The position numbers and the translations under genes were made by a program. This document shows positions 34,670-43,755 of a stretch of DNA of 64,000 nt, in pieces. Origin of the DNA: an uncultured Ruminiclostridium sp. (GTDB lineage Bacteria; Bacillota; Clostridia; Oscillospirales; Ruminococcaceae); NCBI GenBank assembly GCA_947629925.1, contig CANRFO010000004.1, forward strand, positions 62,001-126,000. Direction: 5' to 3'. Every line of letters begins with the position of its first letter. Position 1 is the stretch's first letter. A model generated the notes under the pieces. It worked only from the letters and a program-made list of their open reading frames with translations. It searched no databases and had not been told where the DNA came from.

Positions 34670-35860
34670 TTATGAATTTTTCAAGCTTTCGATAACTTCA
34701 AAAGCCTTTGTTATCTGTGGGTCTGTTGATGTAAGTTCAGTAGGTGCGGTATCCATTGTCTCTTCGGCAAGATCGACAGAAAAGTCCACCTTTATTCCGC
34801 CCTCCAAAGAAGAGGTTATAGGGACAAGGTGAGCAGTGGTTATAACTATCGCAGTGCCGTCGGAAAGATTGTGCAGCTCTGTAACGTAATCCTTTCCTGC
34901 TGTCTGCTTCCCTACTGTTTTTGCGGAAGCATAATCGCGGAGACTTATCGCCAGAAGCTCGGCAGCTCCCGATGTATTCTCGTCTACCATTACGACAACG
35001 GGGACTGAAACAGAAGCAGTACCTGTGGTTTCAAGGAACTTCGCGATAGTGCCGTCCTTATACTGTGCGTTGGCAAGGAGACGCGCGCCTACAAACTGCT
35101 CCAGCATGGGCTGAAGGCAGTCAAACGTACCGCTGCAGCCGCGCAGGTCAATAATATAGCCTAAAACATTGCGCGCTTCAAGGTCTTGTATCTCTGTGAC
35201 AAACTGCTCATCTGTCTGACTGTTCAAAGTGGAAACACGAACATAACCGTAACCGCTCACGACCGTTGATGTAACGGTTCTTATTGTAAAAGAGCGGCGA
35301 ATGGCGGTAAGCTCCTTGGTTTCACCGTTTCTTTGAAGCGACAGGCGGACGTTTGTATTCTCGTCGCCGTCAAGTGCGGATATTGCGGCGTCAGCGCCTG
35401 TTTCAAGGACGTTTTTGCCTCCCACAGCAGTGATTATATCACCCACCTGTATATCCATCGCAGCGGCAGGAGAGCCGTCGTAAATGGAATCTACACGGAT
35501 ATATCCGCTTTCCTCGCGGCTCACCTCTATTCCTATTGAAATAAGGGTGCCGCTTTCAAGCTGCTGCCTTTTGTACGCCTCGGACTGGGAGAGATACTGA
35601 GCTCCCGCATCGTCCATGCCTTTTACATAGCCGCTGATTATTCCGTTTATAAGCGTTTCTTCATTTATATCATAATATGACGCGCTTCTTACATAGGAAT
35701 CTATTTCCTGTATCTTGGAATATATTTCCTCACGCTGGGTAACTCCGCCGATACGTTGGTTGAACATATTGGTGGAAACAGTTATTGTAACGACATAAGT
35801 TATCGCGCAGGCAATTGCGATAAGACTTATCATTACGCCAATAGAAAACTTTTTGTTCAT
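34670..35860 (-). CDS. S41-family C-terminal processing peptidase (CtpA-like)
   Basis: 396 residues: N-terminal signal anchor (ISLIAIACAITYVVTITVS), an amphipathic segment, a PDZ domain (about residues 100-185, IGIEVSREESGYIRVDSIYDGSPAAAMDIQVGDII), then the S41 core with VRVSTL and IIDLRGCSG. The serine is in DENTSGAAELLAISLRDY and the general-base Lys in KTVGKQTAGKD, so the dyad is intact. Exported Ctp proteases mature or regulate wall hydrolases; the position after two M23 peptidases supports that here. Confidence 0.9.
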   Translation of the reverse strand: MNKKFSIGVMISLIAIACAITYVVTITVSTNMFNQRIGGVTQREEIYSKIQEIDSYVRSASYYDINEETLINGIISGYVKGMDDAGAQYLSQSEAYKRQQLESGTLISIGIEVSREESGYIRVDSIYDGSPAAAMDIQVGDIITAVGGKNVLETGADAAISALDGDENTNVRLSLQRNGETKELTAIRRSFTIRTVTSTVVSGYGYVRVSTLNSQTDEQFVTEIQDLEARNVLGYIIDLRGCSGTFDCLQPMLEQFVGARLLANAQYKDGTIAKFLETTGTASVSVPVVVMVDENTSGAAELLAISLRDYASAKTVGKQTAGKDYVTELHNLSDGTAIVITTAHLVPITSSLEGGIKVDFSVDLAEETMDTAPTELTSTDPQITKAFEVIESLKNS

Positions 35861-35886
35861 ATATCAGGTTCCTTAAAAGGATTTTA

Positions 35887-37215
35887 CTAAGGCATATTTA
35901 CATAGCCGAACGGGTCCTGAGCGGTGCCGTTTATACGCACTTCAAAATGGAGATGAGGACCTGTTGACCAGCCTGTTGAACCAACGGCGCCGACAACGTC
36001 GCCCTGATTTAACTGCTGACCCTCGTATACATAAATAGCGCTGAGATGTCCGTAAAGAGTTGAATATCCGTCACCGTGGTCGATAACGACATACATTCCG
36101 TAGCTGTAACCCGGTATGTAATCGGTTTTTGTCTTGATCACGGTCCCTGCTTTTGAAGCATAGACGTTTGTTCCGTTTATTCCGCCGTCGCCTATATCTA
36201 TGCCGGAATGATTTCCGCCCCTCCATGAGTCATATCCGAAGTAAGTTGTTATGTAATGGAAATTGCGCTCTACGGGCCACATCCATTCGCCCTCAACATA
36301 GGTCTGGTTGCTTCCCATCTGAGCCTCACGTATTATACGCTGGATCTCCTGTTCATATGCCTCGACCTCGGCGGCGTTTGCTTTCTTTTCCTGCGAAAGG
36401 GCTTCCTGACGAGCTTCAAAATCGCTTATAGCGGCACTGTAATTATAGTACTCGGTATTATACTGCTGGCTCAGCGCCTCGGATTCCGATCTGTTCTGTT
36501 CCAAATCGGAAAGCTCAGTCTCAAGGTCGGTCTTATCGGATTCAAGCTTTGTCTTATCGCTTTCGAGCTTCGCAACATCATCCTCAAGCTGAACTATCAT
36601 ATCCTCAAGATCGTTTATGGACTGCTTCAGGTTATTCATGAAGCGGGTGTTCTGCTCGGTTATGTTCATGACAAGCTTTGCTCTAACGAGCAGGTCATAA
36701 AAATCGTTGGCTTCGGAAAGGACGGAAAAAACATCAATGCCGTCCGTAACATACATAGCATACATTATATCGCCGAAACGCTCAAGATTTTCGGCGTTTT
36801 CAGCCTGAAGCGCTTCAATGTCGGCTCTTTTTCCATCGATCTCCTTTTCCTTATCCGCTATTTTATCGGACAGATCGTCGATATCTTCCTGCTTCTTTTC
36901 GATATATATATTTTGGTAATAGATAAGGTTATTATAATAATCAATGGTGTCTTTTGTGGTATTCAGCTTTTCGTACGCAAGATCCTGAAGGTACTCATTC
37001 TCGGCAATACTTCCGTCAATAGATGACATTTCGCTGTCTATCTGGGCATTTCTGTCGTTAAGCTTTTTTATAAGCTCCTCGTATTGCGCTTTTTCCGACG
37101 AGGACGCTTCAATGTGATAATTGACATTGGGCGATGACATTATACCGCAGAATATAGCGAAAATTACCGCGAAAGATGTAGCCTTTCTTATGTTTTTCAA
37201 AGTTTTTCTTTTCAT
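35887..37215 (-). CDS. Secreted M23 peptidase with coiled coil (EnvC/PcsB-like), second copy
   Basis: 442 residues: signal peptide (AIFCGIMSSPNVNYHIEA), a long coiled coil of about 240 residues rich in EKQxDID-type heptads, then a LytM/M23 domain with zinc ligands in NHSGIDIGD, the YGHL His, and STGPHLHFEV. All metal ligands are retained, so it should cut peptidoglycan peptides. Adjacent to a paralogue with the same layout and to ftsEX, whose products activate such hydrolases through the coiled coil in other bacteria. Confidence 0.92.
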   Translation of the reverse strand: MKRKTLKNIRKATSFAVIFAIFCGIMSSPNVNYHIEASSSEKAQYEELIKKLNDRNAQIDSEMSSIDGSIAENEYLQDLAYEKLNTTKDTIDYYNNLIYYQNIYIEKKQEDIDDLSDKIADKEKEIDGKRADIEALQAENAENLERFGDIMYAMYVTDGIDVFSVLSEANDFYDLLVRAKLVMNITEQNTRFMNNLKQSINDLEDMIVQLEDDVAKLESDKTKLESDKTDLETELSDLEQNRSESEALSQQYNTEYYNYSAAISDFEARQEALSQEKKANAAEVEAYEQEIQRIIREAQMGSNQTYVEGEWMWPVERNFHYITTYFGYDSWRGGNHSGIDIGDGGINGTNVYASKAGTVIKTKTDYIPGYSYGMYVVIDHGDGYSTLYGHLSAIYVYEGQQLNQGDVVGAVGSTGWSTGPHLHFEVRINGTAQDPFGYVNMP

Positions 37216-37234
37216 TGTTTTTTCCTCAATAGGT

Positions 37235-38545
37235 TTACCATGGGCGGTTTACATACATGAACGGGTCGTTTGCAACACCGTCTATTCTGACTTCAAAATG
37301 GAGGTGCGGACCTGTTGACCAGCCTGTTGAACCGACGGCTCCGATAACGTCTCCCTGATTTACCTGCTGACCTTCATAAACATACAGTGCGGCGCAGTGC
37401 CCGTAAAGGGTTGAATAACCGTCGCCGTGGTCTATGATTATGTATTTGCCGTAGCTCACTCCGTCTGCATCATCATTAAATGCTTTTATAACAGTACCGC
37501 TTTTTGAAGCGTATATATCTGTCCAGAAAATCCCTCCGTCGCCTATGTCTATCCCATTGTGCCAGCGCCATTTTCCGTTAAGATAATCGTCCCCGAAATC
37601 GGTGGTGATATAAGAAAACTGCGTTCCCACAGGCCAAAGCCACTCGCCGTCGTCATACTGCTGAGTGCTTGACTGCTGAGCCTTTCGGATAAGCTCCTGT
37701 ATCTCTTCCTCAATTCTGGCAAGCTCTTCCTCGTTTTCAAGCTGCTCCTGATGCAAAGAATCGATGCTGTTCTGAAGATCGCTCAACGCTTGGGAACAGT
37801 AGCTGTAATCGGCATTGTACTCGTCGCTGAGCGTCTGAGCTTCCTGCTTCTTTGCATCAAGCAGGACTTTTTCGCTCTGAAGCTCCTCCTTGCTCTCCAC
37901 AAGGGCGGTTCGGTCAAGTTCAAGCTGTTCTTTATCGCTTTGAAGCTGAGCCGCTTTTTCATTTGTATCGGAAATATCCTGAAGAAGGCTGTCCATAAAC
38001 TCATTACAGTCACGTGCAATATTAAACAGCATTTTAGCACGGACAAGCAGGTCATAAAAATCCGCCGAATCCATAAGAACAGAAATGTAGTCAATTCCGT
38101 TGCTTACATAAAGAGCGCGGACGATCTCACCGAAACGGGTGAGGTTTTCATCATTCTCCTGCTGAAGACAGGCGACTTCCTGCTGTTTTTCTTCTATTTC
38201 GGTTTCCTTTTCGGAAATCTGTGTACCAAGACCGTCTATTTCAGCTTGCTTCTGAGATATAAGAACATTCATGTCATATATCATGTCGCTGTAAATGGAA
38301 AGGGACGCTTCGGCGTTTTCCAATTTCTCGGAATACAGCTCCTGAAGCTCCTTATTCTCAGCGATGTCGCCGCTTAATGAAGAAATAAGCCCGTCTATTT
38401 CCTCATTACGCTGCTCCAGCTCCTGCTGCTTTTGCTCAAGCTCGTTCTGCGTTGAAGCGAAAACCGTCTGACAAAACAGAATGCTCACGCTCAACAATGA
38501 TGAAACAGCCGATAAAATGATTTTTCTGATCTTTGTTTTTCTCAT
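37235..38545 (-). CDS. Secreted M23 peptidase with coiled coil (EnvC/PcsB-like), first copy
   Basis: 436 residues: signal peptide (IILSAVSSLLSVSILFCQTVFA), coiled coil (about residues 30-270, starting NELEQKQQELEQRNEEI), Gln-rich hinge, and M23 domain with HNGIDIGD, YGHC and STGPHLHFEV, so the zinc site is intact. The ATG lies only 2 nt after the ftsX stop, implying tight coupling; the ribosome site (AAGGT) is weak. Likely the direct FtsEX-activated hydrolase, with 37215-35887 as a duplicated sister. Confidence 0.93.
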   Translation of the reverse strand: MRKTKIRKIILSAVSSLLSVSILFCQTVFASTQNELEQKQQELEQRNEEIDGLISSLSGDIAENKELQELYSEKLENAEASLSIYSDMIYDMNVLISQKQAEIDGLGTQISEKETEIEEKQQEVACLQQENDENLTRFGEIVRALYVSNGIDYISVLMDSADFYDLLVRAKMLFNIARDCNEFMDSLLQDISDTNEKAAQLQSDKEQLELDRTALVESKEELQSEKVLLDAKKQEAQTLSDEYNADYSYCSQALSDLQNSIDSLHQEQLENEEELARIEEEIQELIRKAQQSSTQQYDDGEWLWPVGTQFSYITTDFGDDYLNGKWRWHNGIDIGDGGIFWTDIYASKSGTVIKAFNDDADGVSYGKYIIIDHGDGYSTLYGHCAALYVYEGQQVNQGDVIGAVGSTGWSTGPHLHFEVRIDGVANDPFMYVNRPW

Positions 38546-38547
38546 TA

Positions 38548-39447
38548 TTATACCTTAAGATGTTTTCCCATGCTCAAAATCGTTCCCACGGCGCCAAGGA
38601 ACGCGCCTGCGACACAGTTGAACGCAAGGGCTATCCACATAACGTCGCTGAACTGGATGACATTCACTAAACCGAGTATCTGCCAAATAGTCAGATCACC
38701 CGCAAAGAATGAAACGAGCGACTCATAGGCAAGCTTAGTGAGGAGCCATGACACAATTCCTGCAATAATGCCGATAAACATTCCTTCGATAAAGAATGGG
38801 AATTTTATGAAAAAATTGGTCGCGCCAACGCTTTTCATTATGCCTATCTCTTTACGGCGGGCAAAAACGCTGGAACGAGTGGAGTTATACACGATGACGA
38901 CGCAGACGATGATAAGCGCTATCAGTACGGCGCCGCCGATTATGCCGAGCGTGGTCCTCAGACTCACAAGAACGGAAGCAAAATCATAAGGAGCACTTAC
39001 GCTGTCCACGCCTTTTATTGTTTCAAAATCAGACTTTACCGTTTCGATTTTAGACAAATCGGAAATAGTCACTCTGAATGTATCAGGCATAGGGTTTTCG
39101 GTAAGGGCGTCAAAAAGCTCCGCATACTCTTCCATCTGGGCTTTCTGATGTTCCCAAGCTTCCTCTTTTGAATAAAAAACTACGTTTGCAACATATGAAT
39201 TGCTTTTTATTTTCTGCTCTACTGCGTCAAGATCCGTCTGATCGGCGTCGCTTACATAGACCAGTATCTCATTTTTGTCCTCGGCATTGTCTATGACTAT
39301 GTTTACGTCAGCAACAATAAGAAGGCTCAGGCTGATCAGCAGAAGGCTTACCATTATTATACAGAAGCTGGCGAAGGACATCATACGGTTTCTCCAGACG
39401 GAGACAACGCCCTGCTTCATCAGGTATGAAAAATTACTCCCCTTCAT
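38548..39447 (-). CDS. ftsX: Cell-division ABC permease FtsX
   Basis: 299 residues with the FtsX layout: an N-terminal TM helix (SFASFCIIMVSLLLISLSLLIVADVN), an extracellular loop of about 130 residues (KNEILVYVSDADQTDLD to IKGVDSVS), then three TM helices with the SSVFARRKEIGIMKSVGATNFFIKFPFFIEG motif. Overlaps ftsE by 14 nt. The extracellular loop is expected to contact the coiled-coil hydrolases encoded next. Confidence 0.95.
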   Translation of the reverse strand: MKGSNFSYLMKQGVVSVWRNRMMSFASFCIIMVSLLLISLSLLIVADVNIVIDNAEDKNEILVYVSDADQTDLDAVEQKIKSNSYVANVVFYSKEEAWEHQKAQMEEYAELFDALTENPMPDTFRVTISDLSKIETVKSDFETIKGVDSVSAPYDFASVLVSLRTTLGIIGGAVLIALIIVCVVIVYNSTRSSVFARRKEIGIMKSVGATNFFIKFPFFIEGMFIGIIAGIVSWLLTKLAYESLVSFFAGDLTIWQILGLVNVIQFSDVMWIALAFNCVAGAFLGAVGTILSMGKHLKV

Positions 39448-40141
39448 CTTCGCCCTCCTCGCCTCCTATGTAATCGTCAAAGGCCACAGAGCCGTTGCTG
39501 AGGTTTATTATTCTTCCGCCGAAATACTGCACGAGATCATGCTCATGGGTAACCATTATTATAGTTGTGCCGCATTTGTTTATATCCTTGAGCAGTTCAA
39601 CGATATCATAGGACAAAGCGGGATCAATGTTTCCCGTAGGCTCGTCCGCTATAATGAGGCCGGGGTCGCTTGCAAAAGCGCGGGCTATGGCAACACGCTG
39701 CTGCTCACCGCCTGAAAGCTGAGTCGGCTTAAACTTAGCCTTATCGTTAAGTTTCACAAGATTAAGCACATAAGGCACACGCTGGCGGATATACTTATTG
39801 GATTTATCAATTACACGAAGCACAAAAGCAACATTTTCATAAACCGTCAAATCGGGTATCAGGCGGAAATCCTGAAATATCATTCCCACCGAACGGCGGA
39901 AATAAGGTATCTTTTTTCTCTTCATCTTGGACAAATTATATCCGTTGACAAACACGCGCCCGCTTGTGGGCACTATTTCACGGGTAAGCAGCTTCAGCAG
40001 GGTGCTTTTTCCTGCGCCGCTGTTCCCCACGATAAAGACAAATTCGCCGTCGTTTATGCGGATATTGACATTATGAAGCGCGTCAACTCCGTTCTTGCCG
40101 CCGTCCTTATAATGAACGTCTACATTTTTCAATTCTACCAT
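39434..40141 (-). CDS. ftsE: Cell-division ATP-binding protein FtsE
   Basis: The start is ATG 40141 ([15 protein letters not shown]) with GGTAAAGGTCAG upstream; the longer frame to 40222 adds non-homologous residues. 235 residues: Walker [33 protein letters not shown], signature [15 protein letters not shown], Walker [15 protein letters not shown]-loop VTHEHDLV. The short acidic tail ([10 protein letters not shown]) is unusual but lies in the overlap with ftsX. Confidence 0.95.
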   Translation of the reverse strand: MVELKNVDVHYKDGGKNGVDALHNVNIRINDGEFVFIVGNSGAGKSTLLKLLTREIVPTSGRVFVNGYNLSKMKRKKIPYFRRSVGMIFQDFRLIPDLTVYENVAFVLRVIDKSNKYIRQRVPYVLNLVKLNDKAKFKPTQLSGGEQQRVAIARAFASDPGLIIADEPTGNIDPALSYDIVELLKDINKCGTTIIMVTHEHDLVQYFGGRIINLSNGSVAFDDYIGGEEGEDEGE

Positions 40142-40218
40142 TTTATACTGACCTTTACCTATCTGGATCGGAGCGGGGAATTTCCCCGCGGGGCGGTGTG
40201 CGGACAAATGCCGAAACA

Positions 40219-40250
40219 ACACAAAGCCTCACGGATACCATGAGGTTTGC
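40219..40250 (-). terminator. Hairpin between the CdaR-like gene and ftsE
   Basis: On the reverse strand AAACCTCA and TGAGGCTTT form a stem followed by GTGTTGTTT. Weak T-run, so termination may be partial. A further palindrome GCGGGGAATTTCCCCGC lies at about 40172-40190, just before ftsE. Confidence 0.45.
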
Positions 40251-40262
40251 GGCGTTTTATTC

Positions 40263-41348
40263 TCAGAATTTAACGGGTTCGGCAGAGAGATATTTTCTTA
40301 CCATAAGAGCGATTTTGAAAATTATCGCATGGTCAAATTCTCTCAGATCCAGTCCTGTAAGCTTCTTTATCTTGTCCAGTCTGTACACAAGGGTATTTCT
40401 GTGGACAAAAAGCTTACGGCTGGTTTCGGAAACGTTAAGGTTGTTTTCAAAGAAACGCTGGATAGTGAACAATGTCTCATGGTCGAGAGAATCTATCGAA
40501 CCTTTCTTGAAAACTTCCTTCAAAAAGGTCTCGCAGAGAGTAGTGGGAAGATGATAGATAAGTCTTGCGATACCGAGATTGTCATAGCTTACGATATTCT
40601 TTTCGGTGTCAAATACCTTTCCTACCTCAAGCGCCATCTGAGCTTCCTTGAAGGAACGGGCAAGATCCTTGACGCCTGTAACGGGAGTACCGATACCGAC
40701 ATTGACGCGGGTGAAAAATTCGCTGGAAAGCGTGTCAGATATAGAGCGGGCAAGCTTTTCAAGGTCTTTCACGTCAATTCCGTTCTTTATCTCCTTGACA
40801 AGAACTATGTCATTTTCGGAAATGCTGAAGATGAAATCCTTGTTCTTGTCGGGGAAAAGATTCTGGATAACATCATATGCGGAAACTTCATTAGACGTAA
40901 TTATGTTCACAAGGAAAACCACGCGGCTTATATCAGCGTTGAAATGAAGCTCGCGGGACTTTATGCCTATGTCGCCTGGGAGAACGTTGTCGAGAATGAT
41001 GTTCTTGATAAAATTATTGCGGTCGTATTTTTCGTCATAATACTGCTTTATTCCCGAAAGGGAGATTGCGATAATAGAAGCATACTTTGCCGCAAGATCG
41101 TCGGTCCCTTCCACAAATACCGCATAGTCCGGTCTTACATGGAGCCCGAAGGATTTGTAGGTATATCCGTCGTGGATATAGGTATCGTGAGAATCGCTTA
41201 TATCTACGGAGAAAAGTTCGTCGTTGCTGCCTATTTTGGTAAGGTCGCTGCAGGCAACTACTGTCGCGTTCTCATCAATGACGCCGATGACACGGTCGAT
41301 AGCGTCCTTCATCTGGTGTACTACGCCCTGAAATAATCTGTTTGACAT
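40263..41348 (-). CDS. CdaR/PucR-family transcriptional regulator
   Basis: 361 residues. An N-terminal ligand-type region (about 1-130) includes VIGVIDENATVVACSDLTKIG, resembling the CdaR sugar-diacid recognition segment; a central GGDEF-like CdaR domain follows (VGIGTPVTGVKDLARSFKEAQMALEVG), and a C-terminal PucR helix-turn-helix (LNVSETSRKLFVHRNTLVYRLDKIKKLTGLDLREFD). The ligand is unknown. It precedes ftsEX with a hairpin between; a long structured leader precedes it. Confidence 0.88.
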   Translation of the reverse strand: MSNRLFQGVVHQMKDAIDRVIGVIDENATVVACSDLTKIGSNDELFSVDISDSHDTYIHDGYTYKSFGLHVRPDYAVFVEGTDDLAAKYASIIAISLSGIKQYYDEKYDRNNFIKNIILDNVLPGDIGIKSRELHFNADISRVVFLVNIITSNEVSAYDVIQNLFPDKNKDFIFSISENDIVLVKEIKNGIDVKDLEKLARSISDTLSSEFFTRVNVGIGTPVTGVKDLARSFKEAQMALEVGKVFDTEKNIVSYDNLGIARLIYHLPTTLCETFLKEVFKKGSIDSLDHETLFTIQRFFENNLNVSETSRKLFVHRNTLVYRLDKIKKLTGLDLREFDHAIIFKIALMVRKYLSAEPVKF

Positions 41349-41476
41349 ATTCTCTTCCTCTTTCTTTGGAATTAGGCATACCGTCCGCTTGGTTGACTCT
41401 CCGCTTCACGGCGTCGTGGCGGATAGGGCTGCCGCTGTTTTTGAGCAGAGGACATACCTCTGCCTTTTCCATATAT
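41349..41476 (-). other. Structured 5' leader of the CdaR-like gene
   Basis: Between the promoter (41511-41483) and the ATG the transcript would contain stem GCAGAGG/CCTCTGC (41463-41445) and the longer stem TCCGC-CACG/CGTG-GCGGA (41423-41400). About 128 nt with no terminator; no known riboswitch class was recognised. Confidence 0.35.
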
Positions 41477-41482
41477 ACACTA

Positions 41483-41511
41483 ATTCTACTATATTTCTGT
41501 AAAAAAATCAA
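41483..41511 (-). promoter_or_regulatory. Promoter of the CdaR-like gene
   Basis: On the reverse strand, TTGATT (41511-41506), 17 nt, TAGAAT (41488-41483). Confidence 0.6.
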
Positions 41512-41559
41512 GTCTTTTTTATGAAAAATGTAAATTTCTGCGTTATTTTTTCTGTAATA

Positions 41560-41588
41560 TTGCCAAAAATTTCAAAAGGTGGTATAAT
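41560..41588 (+). promoter_or_regulatory. Promoter of metG
   Basis: TTGCCA (41560-41565), 17 nt, TATAAT (41583-41588). With the divergent promoter and the two leaders it accounts for the 395-nt gap. Confidence 0.65.
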
Positions 41589-41640
41589 AATGTTGTATGG
41601 ATATATGACGCTTGTCGTATTTTTAGGAGGAAAATGTTTT

Positions 41641-41682
41641 ATGGACGCGTGTGTGTTTAAATTGCTGAAAGAACGAATGTGA
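41641..41682 (+). CDS. Possible 13-residue leader peptide before metG
   Basis: AGGAGG (41625-41630) sits 10 nt before ATG 41641, which opens MDACVFKLLKERM and stops at TGA 41680-41682. The last sense codon is Met, and a small stem ATGTGA/TCACAT (41677-41698) covers the Met and stop codons. It lies within the expected metG transcript. Regulation by ribosome stalling is speculation. Confidence 0.35.
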   Translation: MDACVFKLLKERM

Positions 41683-41743
41683 CCCGTAAACGCTCACATA
41701 ATTTACATAATTTTACATAAATGCAATAAGGAAGGAAAAAACA

Positions 41744-43684
41744 ATGAGCAATAAATTTTATATAACAACGCCTATTTATTATCCCAGCGCCGCTCCCCAT
41801 ATCGGACATCTTTACACCACAGTCGCCTGCGACGCTATCGCAAGATTCAAGAGAATGCAGGGATATGACGTTATGTTCCTGACAGGCACCGACGAGCATG
41901 GGCAGAAGATAGAGCAGAAGGCAAAGGAAGCGGGCGTTACTCCCAAAGAGTATGTAGACGAGATAGCGGGAAAATTCCAGAAGCTGTGGAAATACGTCAA
42001 CATCAGCTACGACCGCTTTATAAGGACTACCGACGATTATCACGAGCAGTCTATCAAGAGGATATACGAAAAGCTGCTGGAAAAGGGCTATCTTTACAAG
42101 AGCGAATATAAGGGCAAATACTGCACGCCCTGCGAGAGCTTCTGGACGGAATCTCAGCTTGACCCTGAGGGAAAATGTCCCGAATGTCACCGTGAGGTGA
42201 AAGAGGCGACTGAGGAGGGGTATTTCTTCAAGCTGTCTGCTTTTTCCGACAAGCTGGAGGATCTGCTGACCAACACCGACTTCGTTCAGCCTGAATGGAG
42301 GGCGAAGGAGCTTATAAACAATTTCATAAAGCCGGGGCTTGAGGACGTGTGCGTTACAAGGACCAGCTTTAAATGGGGTATCAGTATCCCCTTTGATGAA
42401 AAGCATATCGCTTACGTGTGGATAGACGCGCTGTCAAACTATATCACTGCTCTGGGCTACGAAAACGACAGATACGACGATATGAAGGATTTCTGGCCTG
42501 CAGACGTGCATATGGTGGCTAAGGATATTATGAGATTTCATGCGCTTATCTGGCCCGCTATGCTGATGGCTTTGGACCTGCCGATGCCTAAGAAGCTGTC
42601 GGTTCACGGCTTTATCAACTTTAACGGCGTCAAGATGAGCAAATCTATCGGAAACGTGGTAGACCCGTTCATACTTGGGGAAAGATACGGAGTTGATTCA
42701 ATACGCTATCATATACTGCGTGAAATGCCGTTCGGTTCGGACAGCGACTATTCCAACGAGATAATGATAAACCGCATAAACTATGACCTTGCCAACGATT
42801 TCGGCAACCTTGTATCAAGAACGGTGGCGATGGTTGACAAATATTTCGGCGGCACTCTTCCCGCTGACAGGCAGGAGGAAGAGCTTGACAAGGAGCTTAT
42901 CGGAATGGCGGAGGCGCTCACTCCCTCAGTGGCAAAGCATATCGACGAAACAAAGCTGTCCGTTGCGCTGACGGAGATAATGGCGGTGGTTTCAAGGGCG
43001 AACAAGTACATTGACGAAACTACGCCGTGGATACTGGCAAAGGACGAGGCGAACAGGGCAAGGCTGGCGACTGTGCTGTACAATCTGCTGGAAACTATCA
43101 GGATATGTACGGTGCTTCTGACGCCGTTTATGCCGACCGTTATGCCTAAGGCGCTGGAGCAGATAGGCGCAGACGAAAGCTGCACGGCGTATGAAACGCT
43201 GGAGAAGTTCGGAGCTTTGCCTGCCGATGTTACTGTCAAAAAGGGCGAGGTGCTGTTCCCGAGGCTTGACGTTGACACCGAGATAGAGTTCCTCAACTCT
43301 GTGGTCGCTCCAAACGGAGGAAAGAAAGATATAGTAGAGGACGAGGATCTGGACAAAGCGGGCATAATATCAATAGACGAGTTCGCAAAGGTTAAGCTGA
43401 GAACAGCGGAAGTAGTTGCCTGCGAAAAGGTGAAGAAGTCAAATAAGCTGCTGAAATTGCAGCTTGACGACGGCAGAGGCGGCAGGCAGGTGGTTTCGGG
43501 GATCGCAAAATGGTATAAGCCTGAGGATCTGGTCGGAAAGAAGATAGTTTTTGTTGCCAACCTCGCTCCCGCTAAGCTGTGCGGAGAGGAGAGCCAGGGA
43601 ATGATACTCGCCTGCGACTGCGGCGAGGAAGTAAGAGTGCTGTTTATGGACGGGGACGTTCCTAACGGCAGCGTGGTAAGATAA
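41744..43684 (+). CDS. metG: Methionyl-tRNA synthetase
   Basis: 646 residues. Class I motif TTPIYYPSAAPHIGHLYTT (HIGH near residue 19-22), TGTDEHGQKIEQKA, the single CxxC knuckle region YCTPCESFWTE and GKCPEC (one zinc), KMSKS loop VKMSKSIGNVVDP near 300, the helical anticodon domain, and a C-terminal tRNA-binding EMAP/Trbp111-like domain (about residues 540-646, ISIDEFAKVKLRTAEVVACEKV). ATG 41744 follows AAGGAAGG. Confidence 0.96.
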   Translation: MSNKFYITTPIYYPSAAPHIGHLYTTVACDAIARFKRMQGYDVMFLTGTDEHGQKIEQKAKEAGVTPKEYVDEIAGKFQKLWKYVNISYDRFIRTTDDYHEQSIKRIYEKLLEKGYLYKSEYKGKYCTPCESFWTESQLDPEGKCPECHREVKEATEEGYFFKLSAFSDKLEDLLTNTDFVQPEWRAKELINNFIKPGLEDVCVTRTSFKWGISIPFDEKHIAYVWIDALSNYITALGYENDRYDDMKDFWPADVHMVAKDIMRFHALIWPAMLMALDLPMPKKLSVHGFINFNGVKMSKSIGNVVDPFILGERYGVDSIRYHILREMPFGSDSDYSNEIMINRINYDLANDFGNLVSRTVAMVDKYFGGTLPADRQEEELDKELIGMAEALTPSVAKHIDETKLSVALTEIMAVVSRANKYIDETTPWILAKDEANRARLATVLYNLLETIRICTVLLTPFMPTVMPKALEQIGADESCTAYETLEKFGALPADVTVKKGEVLFPRLDVDTEIEFLNSVVAPNGGKKDIVEDEDLDKAGIISIDEFAKVKLRTAEVVACEKVKKSNKLLKLQLDDGRGGRQVVSGIAKWYKPEDLVGKKIVFVANLAPAKLCGEESQGMILACDCGEEVRVLFMDGDVPNGSVVR

Positions 43685-43755
43685 CATAGGAAATTTATTC
43701 AGGTCAAACTAAAGGCGGGAGCCTTACAAAATACAGCAGAACGGAGAATGTGAAG

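Noticed and set aside
40329..41336. 335-residue open frame antisense to the CdaR-like gene
   Set aside because: Lies wholly inside a gene with clear domains and has no ribosome site or recognisable motif.
43685..43755. Rex operator upstream of adhE
   Set aside because: The TTGTGAA-N-TTCACAA pattern is absent; only a small AAGGC/GCCTT stem is present.
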